64,000 bases of DNA. Origin: Scenedesmus sp. ARA3 (Eukaryota > Chlorophyta > Chlorophyceae > Sphaeropleales > Scenedesmaceae). Position 1 is the first letter of the stretch. Each line of letters begins with the position of its first letter. Positions 46,122 through 57,849 of the stretch are shown here, piece by piece. The notes under the pieces are model-generated. The model was not told where the DNA came from and did no database searches. It saw nothing but the letters and a program-made list of their open reading frames with translations. Location: the NCBI GenBank assembly GCA_004335835.1, contig RWJK01000863.1, positions 55,343-119,342 on the forward strand. Reading direction: 5' to 3'. The translations under genes were made by a program, and so were the position numbers.

Positions 46122-46920
46122 ATGTCTGCCCCTGGCCAGGCACAACCAGCAGGTTCACCTGCAGCAGCAGTGCACACACAGCTCAGCCGTGATATGGGCG
46201 ATGTGTCTTGGGCTGCGCTGCCACCAAACGTCTTGATCCGGGTGTTCCTACAGCTCAGCTTGCAGGAGCTATGCAGCTGCAGCCAGACTTGCGCCACATG
46301 GCGCAGTGCAGCAGCAGAGGACAGGCTGTGGCAGAGACTGTTGCAGGAGCACTGCTGCAGGAGCACACCTACTGGCAGAGCACAGTCCTGCAAGCAGTGC
46401 CTGATGCAACTGGTGAGAATTTCTTACAGCACAACAGCTGTGATGTTCTAGTCATTTAGTGGAAAGTTCATGTGAATCTGCGGATGGCTGGTATCTGCGC
46501 GATGCTTCAACAGTCTGTGCATGCAGCATCGTGACAAGCTTGCTGGGCTATCTTCTCCGATATCATGATTGGGCATACATGGCTCACCAAATCATGAGGC
46601 ACTGATATGCCTGACTCTGCATGCTAATGGAAATCTTGCCGCCGCTGCCAATGCTGCTGCCAAATTGACACACTGCAGAAAACTGGCTCATTGTGGAGCT
46701 GCGGCAGCCCATGGCCCTCCCTCACTGCATTTTTGGATGGTGCTACAGCCAGCAGCAGGCCCACAGAGCTGGTCAAACTCTGGTCAAACTTGTCGGCTGC
46801 TACAGCCTCGCCCCTGGAACGCTACTGCCGCCTGCCTGGAGGCTTTGCTGTAGCAGCAGTAGCTGCTGGCAGCACCCACATTGTGATGCTGAGTGCGGCA
46901 GGGGAGGTAATCGACACGCG

Positions 46921-46959
<39 letters not shown>

Positions 46960-49900
46960 TGACGTGCCAGCAGCCGCGCCACCGGCTGAGCCGCCGGCCG
47001 CAGCAGCTGCAGCAGCACTGGCAGAGGAAGCAGATCCAGGGGCAGCAGCAGCAGCAGAGCTGCAGCAGGGTGATGTGCACGATGCTGCTGCTGCTGCTGC
47101 TGCCGCTGCTGCTGCTGCTGCTGCTGCTGCTGCCGCCGCTGCTGATGAGGATGGTGGCCTGCAACAGCAGCTAGGTGTGCTCCAGCTGAGCAACCCCTGG
47201 AGGCCTTTGGGAGCCACAGTGGCCAGCATAGCAGCAGGTGGGTGCGTGGTCAAGCTGCAGCAGCTACGTTACTGCATATATCACGTATGCACTAAGCTGC
47301 CTACTGTGTCTGCAGTTCAGCTGAACTTGTGTGCAGTTACCTGCCAGCCTTTGCTCATGCCTTCTATATCCCACAAACATGCTGTTACTGCCAACACATT
47401 CATGTCAAACGGCATATGTGTCCATATGTTTGGCCTCTTGCATGCGTGCCACATGCCTTGGCACGTGTGTGCAGGCGCTGGTCATGTGCTGGCTGTCACC
47501 GAGTGTGGCCAGGTGTGGGGCTGGGGCCGCAACACGCAAAACATACAACTCTGCATGAAGTTGTCTAAAATTTTGAGAAGTTCAATTTGTTTGACCTCCT
47601 GCATGCCTTGGCACGTGTACACCTGGTCTGCAGGCGCTGGTCATGTGCTGGCTGTCACCGAGTGTGGCCAGGTGTGGGGCTGGGGCCGCAATGCGCAAGG
47701 CCAGCTGGGGCTGGGCCACAGCCGGGCCTGGGTGGCAGCACCAACAGAGGTCACAGCAGCACTTGAGGGCGCGTGGAAGGTGCGCAGCAAGGTATAATAG
47801 CAATGGAGATAGAGGGGTGCACACTTTGTGGCCATCACCATGGGAATTGGTTGGTTCCTTATTTGTGCTTGTGTTGTGAAGGCGTGCAACAGGCCACTCA
47901 TCACTAGCTGCTGCACAACAGCAATGCCCCTCTCCAACGTCAACGTGCACCTGTGTTTGATACCTGCCGGTGGATTGGCGCTATCTCCTGCAGGACGCTT
48001 GTGATGTCAAGGCGTGCAACAGGCTACTTAACACTGGCTGCTGCACAGCAGTTTCACTCTGTCGCCAAAATGCACCTGATGTTGACACTTGATATCTGCC
48101 GATGTGGAATTTCCCCTGCAGGGTGCTGCTGACGTCATCACATCAGCTGCCTGTGGTGACGCTCACAGTGCGCTGCTGGCTGCCAGTGGGGCTGTGTTCA
48201 CGGCTGGCTGCAACAGGCAGGGCCAGTGCGGACAGGACCCTGCACTGCAGCTGGTGAGGGTGATGCTGGTGGAAGTGGTTATTGGTGCATTTGTTGGTGC
48301 ATTTTGTGGTGCATTTTTTGGTGCTTGCCCTGCACTGCAGCTGGTGAGGGTGGTGCTTCTCTGCTGGCCATCTGCACGCCATAATGGTGAATCTGTAATT
48401 GCTGGTGCTTACACTGATGCTTAATACAATTTGCCGCAGCTCATAACAGCAGGTAGTGGTTTAACATACCGGTTCCTCGTGAAAGTTAGCAATGGTTTCA
48501 GCTGGTGCAGCGCCCAGCTTGACAGAGGAACAGCTTCTGCTCCTGCAGCATACAGTCACAATACAGTTCCTTGGAGGTATCAATGTACTTCTGTGTGAAG
48601 GAGCTTGTGGTGAGACCTAATGATGCCGTCGCAGCGTTCATGATAGCAGTCTGCTGCTATTGCATTGCTGCTGCTGCTTGCAGTGCCCGGTGTTTTGCCA
48701 GCCGTCGCTGCCTGGCAGCAACCCCGACCCTATCAAGGCAGCAGCGGTTGCCTGCGGCACAGCCAACACAGCAATCGCCAGCCGCCAAGGTAACTTGCGA
48801 AGCAAGGCTTGGCACCACCAGCACAGTGTGGTTGTTTCTCATTGGTTGCCTGTTGCAGCTGGCAGCTAATCCGTGCAACCGATAAAGTATGTAGCTCTGC
48901 TACATGCAGTGTAGCATTTACAGTACGACAGTGTTGAGGTCTTTGTGCTGTGCTGGCGGCTGTCGGTGCCCTGGTGCTACAGTACGACAGTGTTGAGTTC
49001 TTTGTTACATTACATTACAATACATGCTCCAGTCAAATGAGGAGTGGGAACTTCAGTCAGGTTGTGCTGTGCTGGCGGCTGTCGGTGCCCTGGTTGCTTC
49101 AACCAACGCCAGCCATATTGCGCTGCTTTGTCTGCCAACCATCAACCTCCTGACATGTGTTTCCTGCTGTCCTGTTTGCAGGCCGCCTGCTGGTGTGTGG
49201 TGACGCGTCAAGTGGCCAGTGTGGGCAGAGCTGTATCAAGCAGCGCTGCTGCTGGCAGCTTGTGGACCTTGGCCCTGAACTGGGCTGGCACGGGCTGACA
49301 CGGCCCACAGCAGCAGAGGTGGCAGCAGCAGGCGGTGCTGTGGCGCAGGCGCTGCCAAAGGTGTGTGTTGCTGCTGTCAAAGGCTTATTGAGGCTTATTG
49401 AGGCTGATTGAGGCTGATTGAGGCTGATTGAGGCTTGTTAAGGCTTATCAAGGCTTATTGAGGCTTCTTGAGGCTGATTGAGGCTGATTGAGGCTGATTG
49501 AGGCTGATTGAGGCCTGGGTTTTCTGGTGGAGCTTTGGAGAATATTTCTTTGGTGCACGGCTACAGCTGATCCTGGCATGGCAATGCTGCCACAGCAGCA
49601 GCTGCTGCCAGATGATGGACGCATATGAATGTACGTCAGGTGTTGACGAGGATCCATGCTTGTTGCTACTGTTGTATGCAGGAGCTGAGCTGCTTGCAGC
49701 TGCCTAACTTACCAGGTGTCTGTGGTGGCGTATGCCGCATGAACACACCGTGTAACCCCTCTATCTATTGTTGTTCTGCAGGTGGTGGATGTTGCAGTGG
49801 GCTGCGGCACCTGCTATGCTCTGACAGATGGCGGGGACGTGTATGCCTGGGGAGCAGGCAGCAAGGGGCAGCTAGGGCGAGGTAAAGTTGCCGGGATGTT

Positions 49901-50993
49901 GCTGCTGTATACACGTGTATGTAAAAACTCATATGTTTGCCTGGCAAGAGAAGCCTGACCGCGCTTTCTTTGCCTTCTCACCACCATCTGGATGTGTAGC
50001 ACGTCTGCAGCACTTGCTGCGATGCGGCACAGGTGGTAGAAGTGCGGTCCTGCATTCCCCCACTGTCTGGAACCTGGAACGCTGCTCCTTATGGGAGCTG
50101 AAACTCGTTCAGCGGGCTGCAGCACGTCCAGATTCAAAATCATATATCATAGGACACGTGTCCGGCACTTGACACAACCCCTTTGCACTGACATGCGTCT
50201 GCTGCTGCCGTTTCGAGCTGCAGGGGGCTGTGCCAAGGTGCAAGCCACACCAGCAAAGCTGCCCTGGGCGAAGCGCATAGTGCAGATGTCGGTGTCGCTG
50301 GACGGCCACTTTGCAGCAGCAGTGGATGCAGCAGGTCACCTGTACACATGGGGAGCTGGTGAGTAGTACATTAATGCACGTTGAGCTACAGTCCTGCAGT
50401 ATGTGTTTAGGTGTACCTAAATGCCACTTCCAACACACTGGCGCCTGCAGCAGTAGCGGACAAGTGGTTAGTACACCTTTGTCAAGTTGCTGGCATCATA
50501 TGGATGTTGTGCACCTACCACTGCTGCTGCTGCTGCTGTCTGCGTGTGTGCTGCCACCCCAATGACAATGTTGACAAACTTGGTCAAACCACCCGCAACT
50601 TGTATGTGTACGCTGCTGCTGCTGTCTGCGTGTGTGCTGCCGTCCCGCAGGCAAGTGGGGCCAGCTGGGGCATGGCGACACCTCAAAGCGCACCGTGGGC
50701 AGGGCAGTGAAGCAGCTCAAGCAGTCAGACGTGCTGCAGGCAAGTGCACGCGTAGTGTGCTGCAGCAGAACCCGCAGCATGTCACATGCGCTATGTCACT
50801 CTGTTACGTTTTGCACCAAGCTGCCAGCAGTCTTGTTGTGAGCTGGGCCTGTGAACACGGCGTATGTGGATGCACAGCAGACGCACAGCAGCGACGGGAC
50901 GTTGAGCTGTACTCGGCAACACTTTCCTTGCAGCCTCAACTGCTGCAGCTCCATGTGTGTTGTGCTGACCTGCTGCAGGCCTGATCATTGTTG

Positions 50994-51090
<97 letters not shown>

Positions 51091-52650
51091 GCAGGTGGTG
51101 TGTGGCAGTGAGAGCCTGCTGGTGCTCAAGAGTGACAGACCACTGCAGCACGCCACCACCACCAGCACCCTTGCAGGACGCAACAGCAACAAACAACAGC
51201 AGCAGCAGGACAGCCTTTTGGCATTGGTGAATCGGGCTGCCAGCCACACCAGCAGCTCCTCAGCAGCAGCAGCAGCAGCAGAAGGGGATATGAGCATGGA
51301 TGGGGCGGACTGGGTGGATGTGGAGGGCCGGGGGCCTTTCTACTGCCCCGCTCCTCGCAGGGTGAGTGACTACACAGCTCAGCAAGGCAACATGGAGTTG
51401 CAAGCGCACTGCAGACAAGCTGCTTATGTATACACGCCGTACCGCTCTTGACTCGGCGCATACATCAGCGCGTTGGCCTGTAGCGCGTGCACATAAAGCG
51501 GCACTCGCTTGCTTGCTCAATCATGCCTTGCTGTGCTTACTGTAGGGCTCCAAGGTCGCCAGGCAACATGACGCAGCAGCAGCAGCACCTGATGCTGCTC
51601 CTGCAGAAGCTCCAGCCGGTAGCAGCTCTGAGCATGATACCAGCAGCAGCAGCAGTACTGCCAATATGCCCTGGCAGCAGCAGCATCACCCACGTGATAG
51701 GCGCCAGCAGGCTGCGGCTGCAGGATCATCATCATCATCAGCAGCAGCAGCAGCAGCAACAGACTCTGCAGCAGCAAGCAAAAGCAGGGGAGTGCAAGGC
51801 AGGCTGCAAGGCAGGTTCACAATCGACAGCTGGGAGCCTGAGGGCAGGCGCAGCAGAGCAGCAGCAGCACGAGCCGCTGCTGCAGCAGCAGAGGTGGCTA
51901 GCTACAAGGCCATGCACACGCCAGGTCAGCAGCACCACAATCACCAGCGGCGGCAGCAGCAGTCTACAGCTGCTGCAAATCAGAATACACATGACAGCAG
52001 CGGCCACACAACAGAAGCAGGAGAAGCAGAGGCAGAACAAGCAGGTGCTGCAACTCTGCCTGGCGGCAGCAGCAGCAGCAGTGCAGTTCATCTGGCACGA
52101 AGTGACATTGGGGACGAGCCTGCACCCCACAGGCGCCCCCGCATGGACAAGGGCTTCCGGCGGCTGCTGAAGCGGCTGCTGCATGACTTTGCTGCTGACA
52201 GCAGGCAGCGGGAGCTGAGCCTTCCTGCAAACCTCTCCGCTGCAGACAGGTGCGCACGGGGTTGCGCAAGTGTATGCGCCTTTAATCATGCCTCAAGGTG
52301 TTGTTGACATAGAAACTGCATCGGGTGCATGCAAGCAGGCTAATGAAGCATCCAGCAAATGTGAATAACAACGTTTTGGTGACATTAGGGTGATATACCC
52401 TTTCACTGCTCAACAATCAAAACTTAATAGTAAGTTGTGTTAGTGACTTGAGTACTGCGGCTAGCAGCGAAGGGGTGATGGGATTCATGCTCCTGGCAGG
52501 CTGAATGCTCTGTCTTCCCGGAGCTAGCCCGCAAGTCTGCTGGTGAACACAAGCCATCACACTGGCTGGCATGCATGGGTCGTGCAGAGCATCGAGGGCT
52601 GCAGCGTTGTGCACAGACTGAACGGGCTGAGTTACATCTGCCACCGCCCG

Positions 52651-52699
<49 letters not shown>

Positions 52700-53340
52700 G
52701 CAGATACTACGTGCATGTTGCTGCTGAGGCGTGGGGCTTGGGGCATGCCAGCCACAATGAGGGCGGGGAGCGCGTGATCAAGGTGGGCTGCACTGCTGCT
52801 GCTTGCTTTATCATGCTGTCTGCTGCTGCTACGGCGGCGTCGTTAACGCTGGGCATGTCTACATATGGGCATGTATGCATATGGGCATGTCTACATATGG
52901 GCATGTCTACATATGGGCATGTCCACATATGGGCATGTCTACATATGGGCATGTATGCATATGGGCATGTATGCATATGGGCATGTCTACATATGGGCAT
53001 GTCTACATATGGGCATGTCTACATATTGGCTGGCTCGCTACGCAGCCACTGCAGGATGTGCTTATGGCAGCTGCAAGCAGGACCAGGACTGATAGGTGTG
53101 CAGCGCGCCATGCTGGGCCGCAGGCCCTGTGCCAGGCTGACATGCGACACATGCCACAGTTGAAGAAACTGTGAGACTGTTCCTGCAAAGGCATCTTGAC
53201 CTGGCAGAGACTAGGCCTCTGCTTTCTATGGCATCAACAAGCTGCTGCTGCTGCCGCTGCTGCTGCTGCAGGTGTGGAAGCTGTCCCGCTCGCGCCGGTC
53301 CATGCGCTCAGGAGCTGACCCTGGCTTTGGGTCAGACTGA
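46122..53340 (+). CDS. F-box, RCC1-repeat and R3H domain protein
   Basis: Thirteen exons: 46122-46412, 46679-47237, 47634-47779, 48122-48253, 48684-48789, 49182-49360, 49782-49881, 50224-50358, 50651-50739, 51095-51361, 51546-52249, 52704-52782, 53272-53340; 2856 nt, 951 residues, every phase joins. An in-frame ATG at 46089 would add 11 residues. Residues 31-76 are an F-box (ALPPNVLIRVFLQLSLQEL, TCATWR, DRLWQRLL), expected to bind SKP1 of an SCF ubiquitin ligase. Residues about 135-630 hold RCC1 blades: GHVLAVTECGQVWGWGRNAQ, ACGDAHSALL, GRLLVCGDASSGQCG, GCGTCYALTDGGDVYAWGAG, GHLYTWGAGGKWGQLGHGD; two carry Ala-rich inserts. After a Gln/Ser/Ala-rich linker, residues about 875-937 form an R3H domain (LSAADRYYVHVAAEAWGLGH.S), a nucleic-acid-binding fold. 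One intron (50740-51094) is GC-AG. Confidence 0.9.
47476..47548 (+). repeat. 5'-edge copy of F-box/RCC1 exon 3
   Basis: After GTGTGCAG it encodes GAGHVLAVTECGQVWGWGRN identically to the real exon (47634), then loses similarity. If spliced it would break the blade. Confidence 0.92.
48328..48356 (+). repeat. 3'-edge copy of F-box/RCC1 exon 4
   Basis: Repeats CCTGCACTGCAGCTG with the following GTGAGGGTG donor of exon 48122-48253, in the downstream intron after a GGTGCATTTTGT tandem stretch. Confidence 0.75.
49380..49515 (+). repeat. 10-bp minisatellite in F-box/RCC1 intron
   Basis: About 13 head-to-tail units alternating between attgaggctg and attgaggctt, starting about 20 nt past the donor of exon 49182-49360. 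It has no coding sense. Confidence 0.9.
50997..51090 (+). repeat. (CTG)~30 tract forming the acceptor of exon 10
   Basis: About 30 CTG units followed by CCGCAG and exon 51095-51361. It is the 3' end of the intron with the GC donor. Confidence 0.93.
52652..52703 (+). repeat. (CTG)~15 tract forming the acceptor of the R3H exon
   Basis: CTG units followed by GAGCAG and exon 52704-52782, which completes the R3H motif (AG + A gives Arg, then YYVH). Confidence 0.9.
52852..53031 (+). repeat. 16-bp minisatellite, about 11 units
   Basis: Units gggcatgtctacatat and gggcatgtatgcatat in tandem within the last F-box/RCC1 intron. Each unit contains the palindrome catatg or acatat/atgcat elements across its boundary. 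One unit reads ccacatat. Confidence 0.93.
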
Positions 53341-54091
53341 GGCACGCACAGGTGCCTGCTAGTGTACATCAGGCACAGATCTGGTACCACGTACCTGAGC
53401 TTGGTATCGGTGGCAGTTCCAGTAGCATTGCGTATGCTGGTGTTAGGAGCTGTAGTTGCGCAACAGCAACAGGCACTGCAGTTGACTTGAAGCTTTGACC
53501 TTTGAAGCCTACTTCTGCCTGTGGTATGCCTCTGAGCGCATGTGCTGCACCGTCACAATGATTTTTTGTTGACCTCTATTCTGTTCGGGGTTGCATTCGA
53601 TGTAAACATGCTGGTTGCCACTCATGCCTGGCAGTTGGCTACAGCATTGCTACTGCCAAACCCTGCCACGTCCGTGCTGTTGATGTGTCGATAGCCTGGT
53701 TGAACAACCCAATTTGTACATATCGTCTGCACGTTTAGCCAAGATGCAGCGTTGGCAGTCTCCTCAGGCACTCCACGCGGTGCAGTGCACGACTCAAACT
53801 GTTCTCCTAGCTCAGCTCGTCGGCATGGTAAGACCAGCTTTTAGTTAGTTATGAGCTTTTGTTTGATGCTTTTTTCTGCCAGCCAGGTTGGCACGAAGCG
53901 CAGTCCTGACGCTGTTGACAGTACAGCCTCAATGGTACTGTACATCAGCAACCTTCTCAAACATTAAATTGCCCGCTGTAGGTACTCAAACCTCTCGAAA
54001 CCTGGACGTCTGTCAGCATGCATCTTGGTACTAGCAGCAGCTGCTGCTGACTGGGTTCCAGCGGCTGTGCTTTGCACCACCTCAAAACAGC
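53341..54091. other. Intergenic, tandem genes
   Basis: 3' region of the F-box/RCC1 gene and presumed promoter of the 2183-residue gene. TGTAA at 53601-53605 is a candidate poly(A) signal. No coding sequence is supported. Confidence 0.5.
53601..53605 (+). terminator. Candidate TGTAA poly(A) signal, F-box/RCC1 gene
   Basis: TGTAA 261 nt past the stop, within the usual range for green algae. Confidence 0.4.
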
Positions 54092-55627
54092 ATGCCCAAG
54101 CGCAAAGGCAGCGCTGGCAAAGCTGCCCCTGGGCAGCTGACCAGCAACCACAAAGCAGGATGCGCAGCAACCAATGAGGCTTTCAAAGCGCCTGCTGGTG
54201 CAGCAGCTGGCAGTCATGGGGCCAAAGCAACTGCACACACAGCAGCACAGCCAGCACCTCAGGCTAGAGAGCAGCAGCTGAAAGCTGTGGTGCATGGCAT
54301 GCAGCAGCCTAAAGCGGTGTGTGACAGTCAAACTGCACCTGCAGCACGCACAGCAGGCAGCAGCACACGCCTGAACAGTCCAAGGAGCTCTATCCAGGCA
54401 TGTAAGTCAGCAGCAGCATCACCAAGAACAGTGGGGAGCCCAAGAGCAGGCAGCAAGCAGAGCGGGTCTCCTGCTGCCTCCCCACGAGCAGCAGCAGCTA
54501 CATCACCAGCTGGTCAAGCAACATTCAAACCCGCTTGGAGCTCCAGCTTCAAAATCAGCAGCAGCAGCAAGCACAAGTTGGCGCAGGCCAGCAGCAGCAG
54601 CAGCACTCTGGCTCAAGCAGCAGCACCTACAAGCCCTGTCCGCACTGCAGATGGCAGCAAGCCTGTCTCGCCCAGCAAGAGCAGCAGCAGCCAGGGCTTC
54701 AAAAAAGCAACAGCTGCCAGCTCGGCCAAGAGGGCAGCAACAGCTGCAGCTGCTGCCAGTGCTGGTGCTAGTGCGGCTGCAGCTGCAGCTGCAGCTGCAG
54801 CAGGCAGCCGGGTGGTCAGCGCTGCTGGCAGGCTTGAGGCTGGCAAGTGTTGCACATTCAGCGCGCCTCTGTCGGTTTCTGTGGAGTGCTGTGAGGCACC
54901 AGGTGAGGGTTGCATGATCAGCAGCAACAGCAGCATTGCGATGGTTGAAAGCAGCACACCACAGGATGCGTCGTCTCAGAGTTGCATACAAACATAGTCG
55001 TGCATGATGCCTGCACATTACAGGGGCAACCAGCCACATCGCCATATCATGCCTTGCCTGCTGTGAACGCATCAAACTTCTATCACAGCAGCTGTGTTGC
55101 AATGTCTGCTGCTGCTGACTGCTTGCAGGCATGCAGCCCTGTGACACGCCGACAAGGCATGAGGCAGCAGAGCAGGCATTCAGCAGTGCACTGCCGGCAG
55201 AGCCATTGGTGCACTTCCACTGTGTCAGCTTGAATGGGCATGGCAGCACGTCTGGCCAGCAGCCTGCAACCAGGGGCAGTGCAGCTGCAGATGCAGCAGA
55301 CACTGACGACTGGGAACTATGCCCTGCACCAGCATTGCCAGCAAGTGAAGATGTAGATGACGGTCTATCACATGATGGGCACAACTGCAGACCGCAGCAG
55401 CACACAGTAGCAGGCAACAGTAGCAGCACCAGCACACCACGGTCGCGCCGGCTGTCAGCAGCAGCATCAGCAGCAGAAGATGCTGACGGCAGCTGCTTCT
55501 TCAGCACGCCGCGGCGTGGTGAGCGGCGGCTGTTCAGCCAGCACAGGGCGGGGCTCAAGGGCGAGGCGTACCGGGCGTGCGGCACAGCAGCAGCAGAAGA
55601 GGGTGCAGCAGTGGGAACGGATCCAGT

Positions 55628-55680
<53 letters not shown>

Positions 55681-55997
55681 AAGAGAAAGATGAAACGGCA
55701 GACGAGGCAGCGGCAGTACCGGCAGCAGATGCAGCAGCGGAGGAGGCAGCAGGAGCGGGGCATGATGCTGGAGTAGAGGCAGCAGAGGGAGCGGCAGCAG
55801 GCTGTCACAGCCTAGCACAAGCAAACCATGTGTCTGCAGCAGCAAGCACAGGTGAGGCAGCAACAGTCGACCTGATGGTTGCAGCACGGCAGCTGCTGGA
55901 TGATAGGGACGCATGTGAAGCAGCACGGCAATCACAACTGAATGCAGAGATGTGGGTGCAGTCTCGACTTCAGCATGAGGCAGATGCGACAGCAGCT

Positions 55998-56029
<32 letters not shown>

Positions 56030-57799
56030 TGAAGGTGATCTGGGGCTGGAGGCAGCAGAGGCAGCGGCAGCAGGCTGTTCTATGCTAACACAAGCTTTCC
56101 ATGTGTCGGCAGTAGGAGACGCGGCAACAGGCGATGCTGCAGCCGTGGACAGCATGGTGGCAGCACGGCAGCTGCTGGATAATAGGGACGCATGTGAAGC
56201 AGCACGGCAATCACAACTGAATGCAGAGATGTGGGTGCAGTCGCGACTTCAGCATGAGGCAGATGCAACAGCAGCAGCAGCAGCTGCAGGTGACCTGGGG
56301 CTGCTGCCGCTGCCTTCTGATGACAATGCGTGCTGGTTGACAGCAGATGCGGCCACCATGGGACAGGTGTCCCTGGCGCCTGCTGATGAGCAGGCAGACA
56401 CGCCAGAAGTTGTGCACATGGCGCACTCAGATCCTGGTCTTGAGGCAGAGGCAGGCACAGCAGCAGAAGCAGCAGAAGCAGCAGAAGCAGCAGCATCTGA
56501 GGCTGTCCTGGATCTGCTGCCGCTTCCTTCATATGAGGAGGCGTGCTGCCTTGCAGCACCTGCAGGCGTGATGGACGATGCCCTTGCAGGAAATGCGCAG
56601 GATCCAGCAGCAGCACCATTGCAGCAGCAGCAGCCGGACGCTGCAGCGCTAGAAGGGCAGCAGCAGCAACAGGGGCAGCAACAGCCTGATCTGTACGAGC
56701 CCTTGCAACAGCAGACAGTACTTGGCAGCCGCACCAGCATTGCAGCAGCAGCAGCCAACGACAGCAGCAGCAACGACTTCACCACCCAGCCGCATCACCG
56801 ACCAACCCTGTCATGCGACATGCCACTGAACCACATGCTGCTGCGGGGTGACACCGCAGCAGTTGAGGAGATCTCGCAGCGGCTAACAAGGCGGCTGTCT
56901 GCAGCAGCAGGAGTTCTGCCAAGGGTGAGTGCAGATGGTGTGCTGCTGGGTGGCTTGAGCAGTGGTAGCAGCCGAGTGCAACTACCGGACACGCAGACAG
57001 CAGCACCAGCAGCTGCGGCAATTGCAAGCGAAGTAGAGGCGGGTGGCAGCACTCCACTGGCGGAGCTGCTGTTTGCAGACAGCAGCAGCGGCAGCTACGA
57101 GACAGATGATGACGATGATGGAAGCAGCGATGAGCAGGATCAAGGGGAGTGCAGTGGCTGGCAGGGGCAGCTGGCGGTGCAAACTTACGAGCCTACTGAG
57201 GCAGCTACAGCAGCTGTAGAAAGCTGCTTTGGCAGCGTGCCACCAGAGCCCGCTGCAGAAGGTGCTCAGGACAAAGCTCAGGCAACAGCGGGCAGGGATA
57301 CTACAGCTGCAACAGCCAGCACAGACGCTACACCAGCACTCCCAGCCGCAGCCAGCATCAATACTGTTGAGGCAACAGATCATAGCAGCAGCGACAGCAG
57401 CAGCACAGGCGATGATGCTGCAGCAGCAGTTCCTGCCCAGCACCCAGGCCACCATGCACACCTGGCACAGCCACAGCCACGACACCCTTTGCAGCTGCCA
57501 CCTGCTCCCTGCTTTGCATTCACCTCAGACGGCATCCTGGAGCTTGGAGCAGCTTCAGCAGATGAGCTGCCAACACCTCACTTGGCGACGACCAGCAGCA
57601 GCAGCATCGTGGGCTGCAGCACTGCTCGGGCTGGCAGCAGCTTGGCCGGCCAGCTGGCAGCAAGGCACCTTGCAGGCAATGGGCTGCTGCTGCAGCAGCT
57701 GGAGCGTGCTGGTGGGAGTGATGTGGCTGTGGGCTCACGCTTTGGCAGCGCAAGGGCTGTTGCAGGGGCCAGGGCAGAGCTGATGGCTGCTGGGGCCCT

Positions 57800-57849
<50 letters not shown>

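Noticed and set aside
50993..51451. Long poly-Leu, poly-Cys and poly-Ala frames
   Set aside because: They are the three frames of a (CTG)n tract at a splice acceptor; only the part from 51095 on is coding.
52852..53031. CRISPR-like array of 16-bp units
   Set aside because: Units are contiguous, with no unique spacers; this is a minisatellite in an intron of a eukaryotic gene.
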